DNA of 21,278 bases from Clostridia bacterium (GTDB lineage: Bacteria; Bacillota; Clostridia; Oscillospirales; Acutalibacteraceae). The stretch lies in NCBI GenBank assembly GCA_017559885.1, contig JAFYQN010000030.1, positions 1 to 21,278 on the forward strand. The letters run 5' to 3'. Positions 1-7,565 of this stretch are shown piece after piece (position 1 is the stretch's first letter; every line of letters begins with the position of its first letter). Below the pieces are notes generated by a model that searched no databases, was not told the origin of the DNA, and was given only the letters and a program-made list of their open reading frames with translations. A program made the translations under genes and the position numbers.

Positions 1-52
1 ATATTTTTGATTTTAACAAGTCGTTGTATTATTAAAATATGTTAATTTTTTG

Positions 53-95
53 TTGAATATTAAAGTAAAAATGTGGTATTATTTACCCATATAAT
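53..95 (+). promoter_or_regulatory. Candidate sigma-A promoter for the DUF2156-GNAT-GH38 operon
   Basis: A TTGAAT box (53-58) lies 18 bp before TATTAT (77-82). A second -10-like box, TATAAT (90-95), has no good -35 at the usual distance. The whole 124-base leader is very AT-rich, so chance matches are likely. The best ribosome binding site is AAAGG at 106-110, unusually far (14 nt) from the ATG at 125. Confidence 0.4.
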
Positions 96-124
96 ATACA
101 AATTCAAAGGTATTGAAAAAATAA

Positions 125-1006
125 ATGGAATTTAAAAAAATAACGCTATCCGACCGTGATATACTTATCCCGTTTTTACAAACTGAAAATGAACTCACCT
201 GCGAGCTTAGTTTCGTAAATTTACTACTGTGGCAACCGCTATATAATAACTGCTACTGCGTAGAAGACGGCATACTGTATCTAAAATCATACGACACCAA
301 CATTACAACCTACGGTCTTCCTTTTGGCGATATGCAAAAAGGTATGGCGCGCATTATAGAGCATAGTGGTACCCCCTACCCTTACATTTGGGCGCAAGAG
401 GGTCCTCGTTTTAGGGAATTTATAAAACTTTATGGAAAGTTTTACGATATAATCGAGAGTCGCAACGAGTTTGACTACATATATAATTCAACCGACCTTA
501 TAACCCTTTCGGGCAAGAAATATCATTCAAAAAGAAACCATATATCCTCTTTTTCAAAGCAGTGCAATTGGCATTACGAGGATATAAACGACAGTAATAT
601 TGATAAAGTAAGACACTGCGCAAATCTATGGTATTCTCAAAACGCCGACCGTATGGACGAAGAGTTAAAAAACGAAATGGCAGGCATCACCTTAATGCTT
701 GATAATATGGAGTTTTTACAAATAAAAGGCGGAGTTATTGTAATCGACAACAATGTTGTTGCATTCACACTCGGCTCTAAAATAAACAAAAACATTTACA
801 ATATTCATATTGAAAAAGCGTTGTCGGGCTACGACACCGCATACACCGTAATAAACCGCGAGTTTGCCACGCGACACGCGGTGGGATATAGATATATAAA
901 CCGCGAAGATGATTTAGGAATCGAGGGCTTGCGAAAATCCAAACTTTCATACAAGCCCGAAATCATACTTCCAAAATACATTTGCGCTAAAAAGGAAAAC
1001 TTATGA
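125..1006 (+). CDS. DUF2156 protein (MprF C-terminal-like, GNAT-fold)
   Basis: This 293-residue soluble protein matches the DUF2156 family, the domain that forms the C-terminal half of phosphatidylglycerol lysyltransferase MprF and adopts a double GNAT fold. Two family hallmarks are visible: a GKKYHSKRNHI block near residue 131 and the block NREDDLGIEGLRKSKLSY near residue 260. MprF transfers lysine from Lys-tRNA to phosphatidylglycerol, but this protein lacks the N-terminal membrane flippase half, so stand-alone members cannot be assigned that reaction from sequence alone. The start is the ATG at 125; a stop codon lies in frame just upstream at 122-124, which rules out extension, although the AAAGG site is 14 nt away. 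Its end overlaps the next gene by ATGA, indicating translational coupling. Family call is firm, substrate unknown. Confidence 0.88.
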   Translation: MEFKKITLSDRDILIPFLQTENELTCELSFVNLLLWQPLYNNCYCVEDGILYLKSYDTNITTYGLPFGDMQKGMARIIEHSGTPYPYIWAQEGPRFREFIKLYGKFYDIIESRNEFDYIYNSTDLITLSGKKYHSKRNHISSFSKQCNWHYEDINDSNIDKVRHCANLWYSQNADRMDEELKNEMAGITLMLDNMEFLQIKGGVIVIDNNVVAFTLGSKINKNIYNIHIEKALSGYDTAYTVINREFATRHAVGYRYINREDDLGIEGLRKSKLSYKPEIILPKYICAKKENL

Positions 1007-1506
1007 CAAAACGTGAACAATGCGAAAAACTTTATAACGATGCTTTTGGTCAAGACATAGAATTTGACAAAATGCTCTTTGATTTATTTTTTGACTGTGT
1101 CGAAACGTTAGAAATAGACGGTACTGTTGCCGCTATGTATTTTAAAATCCCATGTGTTTTGAATTACAATAACCAAAAAACCAAAGCGTATTACATCTAT
1201 GCCGTAACCACGCACAGCGAGTATCGGCATCAAGGTCTTATGTCAAAACTTTTTGCCGATACGCAAAAAGAACGCGACACACTTTATTTTTTAAAGCCGT
1301 CAAGCCAAGGGGTTATCGCCTTTTATAATCAGGCGGGCTTTAAACAAATTGTCGGCACACGCGCCCCTTGCGACGCAGTAATAGAGGTAAGCGATAATTT
1401 CAAAAAATTATCGTTGCTTTGCGACAAACCTCTCGACACCTATCCTATTATGACAAGGGGTATCCCTAACATAGAAAAACTAACCTTTGAATATACACTT
1501 GAGTAA
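1003..1506 (+). CDS. GNAT family N-acetyltransferase
   Basis: This 167-residue protein is a member of the GCN5-related N-acetyltransferase superfamily, which moves an acetyl group from acetyl-CoA to an amine. The acetyl-CoA pyrophosphate loop is seen as EYRHQGLMSKLF (residues 73-84, the R-x-x-G-x form reduced to RHQGL), preceded by the beta-4 strand AYYIYAVTT. The later block AFYNQAGF (107-114) is the usual GNAT strand-helix that ends the fold. It starts with an ATGA overlap with the DUF2156 gene, a pairing that suggests the two products act together. It has no signal peptide or membrane segment. The substrate cannot be told from sequence. Confidence 0.85.
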   Translation: MTKREQCEKLYNDAFGQDIEFDKMLFDLFFDCVETLEIDGTVAAMYFKIPCVLNYNNQKTKAYYIYAVTTHSEYRHQGLMSKLFADTQKERDTLYFLKPSSQGVIAFYNQAGFKQIVGTRAPCDAVIEVSDNFKKLSLLCDKPLDTYPIMTRGIPNIEKLTFEYTLE

Positions 1507-1517
1507 GGAGAATTTTT

Positions 1518-3995
1518 ATGGCAAAAAAAGTTTACATTGTTTGTAACGCTCACTTAGACCCCATCTGGCAATGGGAGTGGGAAGAAGGCGCTGCCGAAGC
1601 GCTATCTACGTTTCGTATTGCAGCAGATTTTTGCGAGCAGTATGAAGATTATATCTTTTGTCACAACGAGGTCTTGCTTTACGATTGGATAGAGCAGTTT
1701 GACCCCGAATTATTTGCTCGCATTCAAAACCTTGTAGCGCGCGGCAAATGGCACATTATGGGCGGTTGGCACGTGCAACCCGACTGCAATATGCCCTCGG
1801 GCGAGAGTTTTGTACGTCAAACGTTATCAGGTAGAAAATACTTTTTAGAAAAATTCGGCAAAATACCCGAGGTAGCCATAAACTTTGACTCGTTTGGTCA
1901 TAGCCGCGGTCTTGTGCAAATTATGGCAAAAAGCGGTTACAAGGGTTACGTACATATGCGCCCACAACCTTGGCATTTAGAGTTGCCTGCAGGCGATTAC
2001 ACCTGGGTTGGTTACGACGGTTCAAAAATTACAGGTATTCGTCCTGACGGTTGGTACAGCACACCCAAGGGCGAAGCGGCTATTGCAATAAGAAATACCG
2101 CTACCAAATGCCCCGACGATGATATAATTATGCGACTTTGGGGTATTGGCAACCACGGTGGCGGTCCTTCTAAAAAAGACCTTGACGACCTTGTTGTACT
2201 AAAAGAAGAATTGGCAAAAGAAGGCACCGAGTTAATTCACTCCACACCTGAGGGTTATCTTGCCGAGGCGCAAAAACATCACGACTTGCCCGAAGTCCAA
2301 CATAGTCTTTGGTGTTGGGCAGTAGGTTGCTATTCTTCGCAAATCCGTGTAAAACAAAAACACAGAGCTGCCGAAAATATGTACTACCTTACCGAAATTA
2401 TGTGCTCGCACGCGGCAAATGAAGGTCTTATGGAATACCCCATGAAAGAACTTAGTGACGCTATGTACGACATTATGACGGTAGAATTCCACGATGTTTT
2501 ACCCGGTTCATCAATTCAACCCGCCGAAGAAATGGGCATAAGAATGATGGACCACGCTATCGAAATTTTAACCCGTCTTAAAGCAAAGGCATTTTTCGCC
2601 CTTGCCGCAGGACAAAAGAAAGCAGACAGTGATAAAATCCCTGTCTTTGTTTACAACCCATATCCTTATGAAATTACCGAGGATATAGTTTGCGAGTTTA
2701 ACCTTTGGGATCAAGACCGCAATACCTATTTTATGAAACCCATCGTCTACAATAAAGACGGCGAAATAGTCGCTTCACAATGCGAAAAAGAATATAGCAC
2801 AATTCCTCTTAACTGGAGAAAACGCATAGTGTTTAGAGCAAAACTTGCTCCTATGACACTTAACCGTTTTGATTGCGCGTTCGAGACCTTTGACGAGCGT
2901 CCACCATTTAAAGCACGTGAAGAAAACGGCTACTTTATCCTTAACCGCGGCGGCACAACCGTTAAAATTAACACCTCGACCGGTCTTGTTGACGAGTACG
3001 TTAAAAACGGCAAAAACTACGTCGAAAACGGCGCGTTCGGACTCGAAGTATTTAACGATGACTTTGACCCGTGGGGTATGATGGTAACTGCCTTTAAAGA
3101 AAAAGTTGGCGAGTTTAAACTACTCACACCAAGTGAAGCAAAAGATTTCCTCTATCTTGATAACGAGATTCCATCAGTTCATATTATCGAAGACGGCGAT
3201 GTAGAAACCACAGTAGAAGCAACCTTTGGTTACAAAAAATCGTTCGCTATAGTTAAGTACACCTTGGGCGAAACGGGCGACCTTAAGATTGACGTACGTG
3301 TAAACTGGGGCGAAAAGCAACGACTTCTTCGCCTTGATGTTCCAACAGCACTTAAAGACAGCGTTTGCGTTGGCGAACAGCCCTACGGTGAAGAAAAACT
3401 AAAAGATGATTTTGAAGAAAACGTTTCTCAAAAATTCATCTATGTATCAGATAATACCGACACTTTGGTTGCAATCAACAACAGCATTCACGCCTCTTGT
3501 TTTGATAGCAAATCGGGTAATTTAAAATGCACTCTACTGCGCTCGGCATCCTACTGCGCGCACCCTGTAAACGACCGAGTTGTTATGCCGCAAGACAGAT
3601 ATATGCCATATATCGACCAAGGCGAGCGTGACTTTAGTTTTATGTTTACAGTTGGCAAAACCGACGAGATAAAACCACGCATCGCAAGAAAGGCGCAACA
3701 CTTTAATATGCGACCAATGGCGCTTTCATTCTACCCAACGGGTATTGGCAAAATTCCTGCTTCCCCGCTCAAGCTTTTGGGTACCGACTGCATTACAATT
3801 AACGCATTTAAAAAAGCCGACGTTGGCGAGGGCTATATTATAAGACTATTTAACCCAACCGCCACAAAACAAAGTTGTAACCTTGCATTTTATGATACCA
3901 AAACTTCGGTAGATTTTGGCGCATACGAAATCAAAACCATACGTTTTGACGGCAAAAACTTTAGCGAAACCAACCTTATGGAAGGACTTATTTAA
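1518..3995 (+). CDS. Glycoside hydrolase family 38 alpha-mannosidase
   Basis: At 825 residues this is a full-length GH38 enzyme, a retaining zinc-dependent alpha-mannosidase that removes alpha-linked mannose from oligosaccharides or glycoprotein glycans. The N-terminal motif AHLDPIWQW supplies metal ligands H12 and D14. FDSFGH (123-128) contains the predicted nucleophile D124, which in the family also binds the metal. EFHDVLPGSS holds the fourth metal ligand H325. The family loop WGIGNHGGGPS (208-218) is also present. The central helical domain and C-terminal beta-sandwich (about 360-825) follow. No signal peptide is visible, so it probably acts in the cytoplasm on imported oligosaccharides. 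AAGGAG lies 7 nt before the ATG. It is 11 nt after the GNAT gene and is followed by a terminator, so it is the last gene of the operon. No sugar transporter is encoded nearby. Linkage preference is not predictable here. Confidence 0.93.
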   Translation: MAKKVYIVCNAHLDPIWQWEWEEGAAEALSTFRIAADFCEQYEDYIFCHNEVLLYDWIEQFDPELFARIQNLVARGKWHIMGGWHVQPDCNMPSGESFVRQTLSGRKYFLEKFGKIPEVAINFDSFGHSRGLVQIMAKSGYKGYVHMRPQPWHLELPAGDYTWVGYDGSKITGIRPDGWYSTPKGEAAIAIRNTATKCPDDDIIMRLWGIGNHGGGPSKKDLDDLVVLKEELAKEGTELIHSTPEGYLAEAQKHHDLPEVQHSLWCWAVGCYSSQIRVKQKHRAAENMYYLTEIMCSHAANEGLMEYPMKELSDAMYDIMTVEFHDVLPGSSIQPAEEMGIRMMDHAIEILTRLKAKAFFALAAGQKKADSDKIPVFVYNPYPYEITEDIVCEFNLWDQDRNTYFMKPIVYNKDGEIVASQCEKEYSTIPLNWRKRIVFRAKLAPMTLNRFDCAFETFDERPPFKAREENGYFILNRGGTTVKINTSTGLVDEYVKNGKNYVENGAFGLEVFNDDFDPWGMMVTAFKEKVGEFKLLTPSEAKDFLYLDNEIPSVHIIEDGDVETTVEATFGYKKSFAIVKYTLGETGDLKIDVRVNWGEKQRLLRLDVPTALKDSVCVGEQPYGEEKLKDDFEENVSQKFIYVSDNTDTLVAINNSIHASCFDSKSGNLKCTLLRSASYCAHPVNDRVVMPQDRYMPYIDQGERDFSFMFTVGKTDEIKPRIARKAQHFNMRPMALSFYPTGIGKIPASPLKLLGTDCITINAFKKADVGEGYIIRLFNPTATKQSCNLAFYDTKTSVDFGAYEIKTIRFDGKNFSETNLMEGLI

Positions 3996-4021
3996 CGCAC
4001 AATTCACAATAAACTAAAAAT

Positions 4022-4066
4022 AAATCAGCACCTACTAAAATCCGGTAGGCGCTGATTTTAATTTAT
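4022..4066 (+). terminator. Rho-independent terminator after the GH38 gene
   Basis: A 14-bp stem (4022-4035 with 4045-4058, one A/C mismatch) encloses a 9-nt loop and runs into TTTTAATTTAT. It closes the first operon and insulates it from the strong promoter at 4094. Confidence 0.85.
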
Positions 4067-4093
4067 AAGAAAATATTAATTTTTTAAAATATA

Positions 4094-4122
4094 TTGACAA
4101 ACGAACTGTACTATGCTATCAT
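4094..4122 (+). promoter_or_regulatory. Sigma-A promoter of the YtrA-type ABC operon
   Basis: A perfect -35 TTGACA (4094-4099) is separated by exactly 17 bp from TATCAT (4117-4122), which is preceded by TGC, an extended -10. Transcription should begin near 4129. This is one of the strongest promoter matches in the window, and it is overlapped by repeated operator half-sites, as expected for a promoter held off by a repressor. Confidence 0.85.
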
Positions 4123-4151
4123 ACAACTGTACTAATTGATATAGTACAGTT
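4104..4151 (+). promoter_or_regulatory. Predicted operator: three half-sites for the GntR/YtrA repressor
   Basis: The 10-mer AACTGTACTA occurs at 4104-4113 (inside the -35/-10 spacer) and again at 4125-4134 (around the predicted start of transcription). Its exact reverse complement TAGTACAGTT is at 4142-4151. The last two form a perfect 27-bp inverted repeat with a 7-nt centre, and the first two are direct repeats 21 bp apart, two helical turns. Binding would block RNA polymerase, so autoregulation by the downstream GntR-family gene is the natural inference. The repeat itself is directly visible; the identity of the binding protein is inferred. Confidence 0.85.
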
Positions 4152-4173
4152 AATATTCCGTAGGAGGTGTGCA

Positions 4174-4554
4174 ATGTTTCAACTCGATTTTAAAAGCGGT
4201 GCGCCTATATGCGACCAAATTGTAAACGGATTTATAAAACTAAAAGCATTGGGTGTGTTAAAGGGCGGCGACCAATTACCAAGTGTGCGCGCTTTGGCGT
4301 CTAAATTTTCAATTAATCCCAACACCGTACAAAAATCTTATGCAATACTTGAAGCAAACGGCATTATCTATTCGGTAAAAGGTAAAGGTTCGTTTATGTC
4401 GGACGACAACGCGGCATCAGACGCCGTTTTGCAATCGGCAAAACAAGAGTTTATAACCGCCATACGTAACGCTACCGATTTAGGACTTAGCGCTGACGAA
4501 ATGATAAATCTTATCAAACAGCACTCTATCGCAAAGGAGGATGACGCGCAATGA
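4174..4554 (+). CDS. GntR family (YtrA subfamily) transcriptional repressor
   Basis: This 126-residue regulator has an N-terminal winged helix-turn-helix (about residues 9-75) with the classic GntR signature LPSVRALASKFSINPNTVQK and a wing ending in GKGSF. Only a short helical tail of about 50 residues follows. That is the layout of the YtrA subfamily, whose members typically repress the ABC transporter operon that they head and dimerise through the short tail. The start ATG has a near-perfect AGGAGGTG site at 4162-4169. The stop overlaps the ABC ATPase start by ATGA. A perfect inverted repeat plus one extra half-site sits over its own promoter, so negative autoregulation is likely. The inducing signal is not visible; in related Bacillota it is often cell-wall-active antibiotics. 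Confidence 0.92.
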   Translation: MFQLDFKSGAPICDQIVNGFIKLKALGVLKGGDQLPSVRALASKFSINPNTVQKSYAILEANGIIYSVKGKGSFMSDDNAASDAVLQSAKQEFITAIRNATDLGLSADEMINLIKQHSIAKEDDAQ

Positions 4555-5450
4555 TTACCGCAAAATCACTTACCAAAAAATTCGATTCAAAGATTGCGCT
4601 TGACAACATCAATCTTACCATACCCGACGGCTGTGTATATGGACTTGTCGGTTCAAACGGTTCAGGTAAATCTACCCTATTGCGCCTTATTTCTGGCGTA
4701 TATATGACCGACGGTGGCACAATACAGGTTGATGATAAAAACTGTTTCAATAACCCCGTAATAAAATCTCAAATTGCATTTTTGGGCGATACGCCATACT
4801 TTTTACCGCAATCAAATTTAAAAGAAATGGCTACTCTTTACAGCAGTATGTATCCGGAATTTGACTACGAAACCTACAAACATCTACTTACTGTGTTCCC
4901 CCTTAATCCAAAGGCGCGACTTTCTACCTTTTCAAAGGGTATGCAACGTCAGGCGGCGCTTATTTTGGCTCTTTCCACCAATCCAAAATATTTGCTTATG
5001 GATGAAGCGTTTGACGGTCTTGACGTGGTTATGCGCCGTGTGCTCGCTAACATAGTTATGGACGGTGTTCAACAACGCGGTATGACGGCAATTATTGCGT
5101 CGCATAATCTTCGAGAACTTGAAAACGTTTGCGATAGCGTGTGCGTTATACACGAAGGCAAAATCATTTCTAACGGAAATATCGAATCGCTTCGCGGCAA
5201 TATGCACAAAGTTCAAGTAGCGTTTAGCGAGGTTCCCGAAATGTCGGTATTTGACTCGCTTTACGTTATGAAAACCGAACGCACGGGTTCACTCTTATCT
5301 CTTGTAGTACGCGGTGAAGAAGACGAAATTATGCAGTTTATAAACTCTTTAAATCCTCTGTATGCCGAATGTATCGAACCCACTTTAGAAGAAGTATTTG
5401 TTTATGAATTGGAGGTTTGCGGTTATGACGTTAAAAACATCCTCTCGTAA
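4551..5450 (+). CDS. ABC transporter ATP-binding protein
   Basis: The 299-residue protein is the ATPase subunit of an ABC exporter. It carries Walker A GSNGSGKS (34-41), a Q-loop region near FLGD (77-80), the signature variant FSKGMQ (127-132) typical of ABC-2 type exporters, Walker B YLLMDE (147-152) with a D-loop GLD, and switch histidine H185 in ASHN. About 90 C-terminal residues follow the core and may be regulatory. It overlaps the repressor gene by 4 nt, has GGAGG at 4536-4540, and its last 26 bases overlap the permease gene, so the three are translated together. It should form a homodimer on the permease encoded next. Substrate is unknown; the YtrA-type context points to antimicrobial or envelope-stress functions. 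Confidence 0.94.
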   Translation: MITAKSLTKKFDSKIALDNINLTIPDGCVYGLVGSNGSGKSTLLRLISGVYMTDGGTIQVDDKNCFNNPVIKSQIAFLGDTPYFLPQSNLKEMATLYSSMYPEFDYETYKHLLTVFPLNPKARLSTFSKGMQRQAALILALSTNPKYLLMDEAFDGLDVVMRRVLANIVMDGVQQRGMTAIIASHNLRELENVCDSVCVIHEGKIISNGNIESLRGNMHKVQVAFSEVPEMSVFDSLYVMKTERTGSLLSLVVRGEEDEIMQFINSLNPLYAECIEPTLEEVFVYELEVCGYDVKNILS

Positions 5451-7077
5451 GTTAAATCCATTTTTCAAGATGCTTATGTTTACGCTGCGCAAAAACTTTG
5501 GCATTATAATCGTTCTTAGCATTTTAGCGTTACTTTACTGTCCGGGTAGTTATCTTGCAAATTACGGCGCAATGGCGTCTTCCGTCTCAAGCGGTGTCAA
5601 ACCTTATGAGTTCACACAAACTTTTTGTGCGGTAATTTCGGTTTTTGCGCCTATATTTGTTGTACTGTTTAACTTTATAAACTTTTCATTTCTTTACAAA
5701 AAGAGCGCAAGCGACGTTTTTCACGCCTTCCCACTCACTCGTGCCGAACTACTGATATCACGTACTATTTCGGGCATTATTGCGTCGCTTATACCTATAT
5801 TTTTATGCGTATTTTGTTATTCGGCGATGGTTATTTTTAACCCTTGGCTTGGCAATTTTGTCACGTTGCTTCAACACATTGCCGAGATGCTTGTCATTAC
5901 ACTTATTTGGTCGTCTTTCTCACTTATATTTGTTGTGTGCGCAGGCAGTATGTTTGATTTAGCGTTGTCTTTTTGCGGCATAAATTTAGCAACTGTTTTT
6001 ATATCACTTATATATGAAAGCATTATTGAAGATACTGTTGTAGGTTATATCAGCAACTCCGATATACTTTACAATCTCTCGCTACCGGTATTTTGCTTTA
6101 GTCATAAAAACAATCTTGAATTTTGGATTAGAAGCATAGTTTATATCGTAGTGTTTACTACCGTGGCTATATTACTTTATAATAAACGCAAAGCCGAAAA
6201 AGGCGGTAGCGCATACGCGTATAAATTTATGTATCTTTTGTGTAGTGTGTTTGCAGGTATATGCGGTGGTTACCTTATTGGAATTTTATTCAATTCGCAC
6301 TATTCGTCAGTCATATTCTGGTTCTTTGCAACAATAGGCGCTATCATTTCCTGCGTAATCTACGGCCTTATTACCAATCGTGGTTTTAAAGGTGTTTCAC
6401 GTTCGATACTTATGGGCGCGATTGCAATAAGCACAATGCTTGCCGTTATGATAATAGGCGTTACAGGCGGTTTAGGTTACACCCGTCGCGTACCAATAGC
6501 GCAAAAAATAGAGCAAGTGACAGTAGAGTTTGAGGATTGTTGCGTTACCTTCACTAATCCCGAATTGGTTATAGAACTTCACAATAAAACCATTGAAAAC
6601 GCGTCAAGCGACATAGACTATTCCAATGATCACGTAATAATTACTTTCGATTATAAATTTAAAATCGGTTCAAGTATGAAACGTTATTTTTGCGTACCAA
6701 GAGAAAAGGTCGAAAAAGAACTTCTTGCCATATATAAAAGCAACGAAAGATATGAGCAAATTAAAGATGAATTATTTATTTCTTCCAATATGTTTAGATA
6801 TGCCGAAGCAGAATATAGAATCGATTCAAGCTCCGTATACCGATTTTCGTATATGACAAAAACTGATTGTCAAAACTTGCTTGACGCATATTGGAAAGAC
6901 GTTCAAAATCTAAACGATACGTCCTTCTTTAATAATAGTTATAAAACAACCCAGCATCTTACTATTGACATTGAAAGATACGATAACGAATATAACTACC
7001 TTTCTTTTTATGTAGGCGATACTTTTCCCAACACTTTTAACTATATGAGTGAAATGGGTTATCTTGCGTTTTATTAA
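5425..7077 (+). CDS. ABC-2 type transporter permease with C-terminal soluble domain (DUF6449-like)
   Basis: I chose the ATG at 5425 (550 residues) because GGAGGT at 5411-5416 sits 8 nt before it; the frame is also open upstream to a TTG at 5398 that has no such site. About nine hydrophobic segments span roughly residues 25-365, including an early amphipathic block KKSASDVFHAFPLTRAELL that resembles the coupling region of ABC-2 permeases between transmembrane segments 2 and 3. The last ~180 residues are hydrophilic and strand-rich, resembling the DUF6449 domain found at the end of such permeases in Clostridia; that name is from memory and should be verified. With the preceding ATPase it should form an exporter or efflux pump under repressor control. 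The gene ends at a hairpin shared with the convergent Asp23 gene. Confidence 0.85.
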   Translation: MTLKTSSRKLNPFFKMLMFTLRKNFGIIIVLSILALLYCPGSYLANYGAMASSVSSGVKPYEFTQTFCAVISVFAPIFVVLFNFINFSFLYKKSASDVFHAFPLTRAELLISRTISGIIASLIPIFLCVFCYSAMVIFNPWLGNFVTLLQHIAEMLVITLIWSSFSLIFVVCAGSMFDLALSFCGINLATVFISLIYESIIEDTVVGYISNSDILYNLSLPVFCFSHKNNLEFWIRSIVYIVVFTTVAILLYNKRKAEKGGSAYAYKFMYLLCSVFAGICGGYLIGILFNSHYSSVIFWFFATIGAIISCVIYGLITNRGFKGVSRSILMGAIAISTMLAVMIIGVTGGLGYTRRVPIAQKIEQVTVEFEDCCVTFTNPELVIELHNKTIENASSDIDYSNDHVIITFDYKFKIGSSMKRYFCVPREKVEKELLAIYKSNERYEQIKDELFISSNMFRYAEAEYRIDSSSVYRFSYMTKTDCQNLLDAYWKDVQNLNDTSFFNNSYKTTQHLTIDIERYDNEYNYLSFYVGDTFPNTFNYMSEMGYLAFY

Positions 7078-7079
7078 AA

Positions 7080-7115
7080 AAACAAGACTTCCGACAACTG
7101 TCGGAAGTCTTGTTT
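7080..7115. terminator. Bidirectional terminator between convergent operons
   Basis: A perfect 16-bp-plus stem (arms 7080-7096 and 7099-7115, centred on ACAACTGT) is flanked by an A-run on the left (7076-7082) and by TTTGCTGTTTT on the right. It begins right after the permease stop codon and sits 14 bp beyond the stop codon of the minus-strand Asp23 gene, so it can end transcription arriving from either side. Confidence 0.9.
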
Positions 7116-7129
7116 GCTGTTTTAAAAAA

Positions 7130-7471
7130 TTATTCTTCTTCAAACTCTATATCTTCAATATAAACCTTTACTCTGGTAACTGCGGTATTGGTCATTGTTT
7201 GAATTTTTTCTTTTACGTTTTTCTGAACTGCTTCAGCAACCTCGCGAACCTTTACTTTGGAATCTACGCAGATGTAAACGCTTATTTCAATAGCGCCGTT
7301 AACGCTTTCAACCTTTACAGCTTTAACAACACTTTTAGCTTTTATTGCGCCCTTAAGGTCGATATTCTTTTTATTAACGCCTGTAACGCCCTCTATTTCA
7401 CATGCGGCAAGTTCCGCCATTCTTTCAAGCACGTCTGTGCTTACCGAAACCTGTGTTGTTTTGTTATCCAT
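7130..7471 (-). CDS. Asp23/Gls24 family envelope stress protein
   Basis: This 113-residue protein belongs to the Asp23/Gls24 family, small cytoplasmic proteins of Gram-positive bacteria linked to envelope stress; YqhY, encoded near spoIIIA in Bacillus subtilis, is a relative. The family core runs through VLERMAELAACEIEGVTGV near the N-terminus, then EISVYICVDSKVKVREVAEAVQ and an acidic tail ending EEE. I place the start at 7471 rather than at the in-frame ATG at 7486, because that upstream ATG overlaps the GGAGG at 7480-7484, which is positioned 8 nt before 7471. It is the first gene after spoIIIAH, separated by 94 nt holding a candidate promoter, so it is probably expressed in vegetative cells independently of sporulation. 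Biochemical role is unknown. Confidence 0.9.
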   Translation of the reverse strand: MDNKTTQVSVSTDVLERMAELAACEIEGVTGVNKKNIDLKGAIKAKSVVKAVKVESVNGAIEISVYICVDSKVKVREVAEAVQKNVKEKIQTMTNTAVTRVKVYIEDIEFEEE

Positions 7472-7532
7472 TGCTTTTTCCTCCATATATAAAAAGTTAA
7501 GATTTACATTACTGTAATATTATTACGAATAC

Positions 7533-7561
7533 ATTGTAACATAATTCATTCGTTAAAGCAA
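7533..7561 (-). promoter_or_regulatory. Candidate promoter for the Asp23/Gls24 gene
   Basis: On the minus strand, TTGCTT (7561-7556) lies 17 bp before TACAAT (7538-7533), which is preceded by TGT and so forms an extended -10. The -35 is weak. No terminator hairpin is visible between spoIIIAH and this gene, so read-through from the sporulation operon is also possible. Confidence 0.5.
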
Positions 7562-7565
7562 GAAT

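Noticed and set aside
1..124. End of an upstream gene or RNA
   Set aside because: The stretch is AT-rich with stops in all plus frames and shows no stable hairpin or tRNA-like fold; only promoter-like boxes are visible.
4104..4151. Repeats that could be taken for the start of a CRISPR or other repeat array
   Set aside because: Only three 10-bp units, in mixed orientation and overlapping promoter elements; this is an operator.
3996..4173. Possible riboswitch or small RNA between the GH38 gene and the GntR gene
   Set aside because: The structure is fully explained by a terminator hairpin, a promoter and operator repeats; the transcript leader is only about 45 nt.
5398..5424. Upstream extension of the ABC permease from a TTG start
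   Set aside because: The GGAGGT at 5411-5416 lies inside this stretch and is ideally placed for the ATG at 5425.
7472..7486. Upstream ATG start for the Asp23/Gls24 protein (five extra residues)
   Set aside because: Those codons are the ribosome binding site for the ATG at 7471.
7049..7492. 147-codon plus-strand open frame running through the terminator and opposite the Asp23 gene
   Set aside because: It crosses a strong terminator hairpin and is the complement of a recognisable protein family; its Phe/Cys/Asn-rich product is typical of an antisense shadow.
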